From positions 1 to 5,913 of the forward strand of contig DNMQ01000340.1 in assembly GCA_003488145.1 (NCBI GenBank): DNA of 5,913 bases, read 5' to 3'. Source of the DNA: Pseudomonas sp. GTDB lineage: Bacteria > Pseudomonadota > Gammaproteobacteria > Pseudomonadales > Pseudomonadaceae. The translations under genes and the position numbers were made by a program. The notes under the pieces were generated by a model that was not told the origin of the DNA, searched no databases, and saw only the letters and a list, made by a program, of their open reading frames with translations. Position 1 is the first letter of the stretch, and every line of letters starts with the position of its first letter. Shown here one piece after another: positions 5,431-5,913 of this stretch.

Positions 5431-5913
5431 TCAACGCATCACGATGCCGCGGGCGGCCAGATAGGCCTTGGCTTCCGGAATGGTGTATTCGCCGAAGTGG
5501 AAGATGCTCGCGGCCAGCACCGCATCGGCCTTGCCTTCGAGGATGCCATCGGCCAGGTGCTGCAGATTGCCGACGCCACCGGAGGCGATCACCGGGATGC
5601 ACAGCGCTTCGCTGATGGCCCGGGTGACGCCCAGATCGTAGCCGCTCTTCACGCCGTCCTGATCCATGCTGGTCAGCAGGATTTCGCCAGCGCCGAGGTC
5701 TTCCATCTTCTTCGCCCAGGCGACCGCATCCAGGCCGGTGGGCTTGCGCCCGCCATGGGTGAAGATTTCCCAGCGACCCGGCTCGCCCGGCGCGGAGACC
5801 TTCTTCGCATCGATGGCGACGACGATGCATTGCGAGCCGAAGCGGTCCGCGGCCTCGCCGACGAAGTCCGGGTTGAACACCGCGGCGGTATTGATCGAGA
5901 CCTTGTCGGCGCC
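5431..5913 (-). CDS. hisF: Imidazole glycerol phosphate synthase subunit HisF, C-terminal part
   Basis: Partial gene: the reading frame is open to the window edge, so the N-terminus is missing. The 160 residues present correspond to about residues 97-256 of a typical 256-residue HisF. With the glutaminase HisH it converts PRFAR and ammonia to imidazole glycerol phosphate and AICAR, in cytoplasmic histidine biosynthesis. The (beta/alpha)8 barrel signatures visible are [12 protein letters not shown] at the edge, VVAIDAK (its Asp matches catalytic Asp130 of the T. maritima enzyme), LLTSMDQDG (matching Asp176), VIASGGVG and [16 protein letters not shown], which form the phosphate-binding half. 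The other catalytic Asp (Asp11) lies outside the window. An apparent internal start near 5880 is a GTG codon for a Val inside the conserved TAAVFNP segment, not the real start. The protein ends in RGIVMR. Confidence 0.96.
   Translation of the reverse strand, partial: GADKVSINTAAVFNPDFVGEAADRFGSQCIVVAIDAKKVSAPGEPGRWEIFTHGGRKPTGLDAVAWAKKMEDLGAGEILLTSMDQDGVKSGYDLGVTRAISEALCIPVIASGGVGNLQHLADGILEGKADAVLAASIFHFGEYTIPEAKAYLAARGIVMR

Overview
The window looks like chromosomal housekeeping DNA from a high-GC gammaproteobacterium, most likely a Pseudomonas or a close relative (Pseudomonadaceae). The evidence is the strong G/C third-position bias, the protein sequences themselves, and the gene order gpmI - envC - ctpA - yibQ-like deacetylase - substrate-binding proteins - hisF. 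As I remember it, this order is found around PA5131-PA5140 of P. aeruginosa; I could not check that here. No mobile element, CRISPR array, tRNA or rRNA is visible.

Plus strand (1-3612): the last 14 codons of gpmI (phosphoglycerate mutase) are followed by a two-hairpin terminator region. Then come envC (periplasmic activator of septal amidases, with a degenerate LytM domain), ctpA (periplasmic PDZ/S41 C-terminal processing protease) and a YibQ-type divergent polysaccharide deacetylase. The ctpA stop codon overlaps the deacetylase GTG start. All three products carry export signals, so this looks like one transcription unit for control of peptidoglycan remodelling: an amidase activator, a protease of the class that limits peptidoglycan hydrolases in Pseudomonas, and a putative polysaccharide deacetylase.

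Minus strand (3616-5913): reading leftwards, there is the C-terminal 160 residues of hisF (histidine biosynthesis) and then two tandem paralogous periplasmic substrate-binding proteins. Both are exactly 248 residues, alignable without gaps from residue 30, and roughly 60% identical by eye. No permease or ATPase gene lies beside them in the window. The leftmost of the pair meets the deacetylase gene tail to tail with only 3 bp between the stop codons. A terminator-like hairpin follows the right-hand paralog. Upstream of the left-hand paralog is a set of GCGTGCA half-sites that could be an operator.

The longest gene-free gap is 234 bases (4363-4596). I found no convincing new biological system. 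The points most worth a second look are the orphan paralog pair and its intergenic control region, the hairpin after hisF, and the 3-bp convergent junction.
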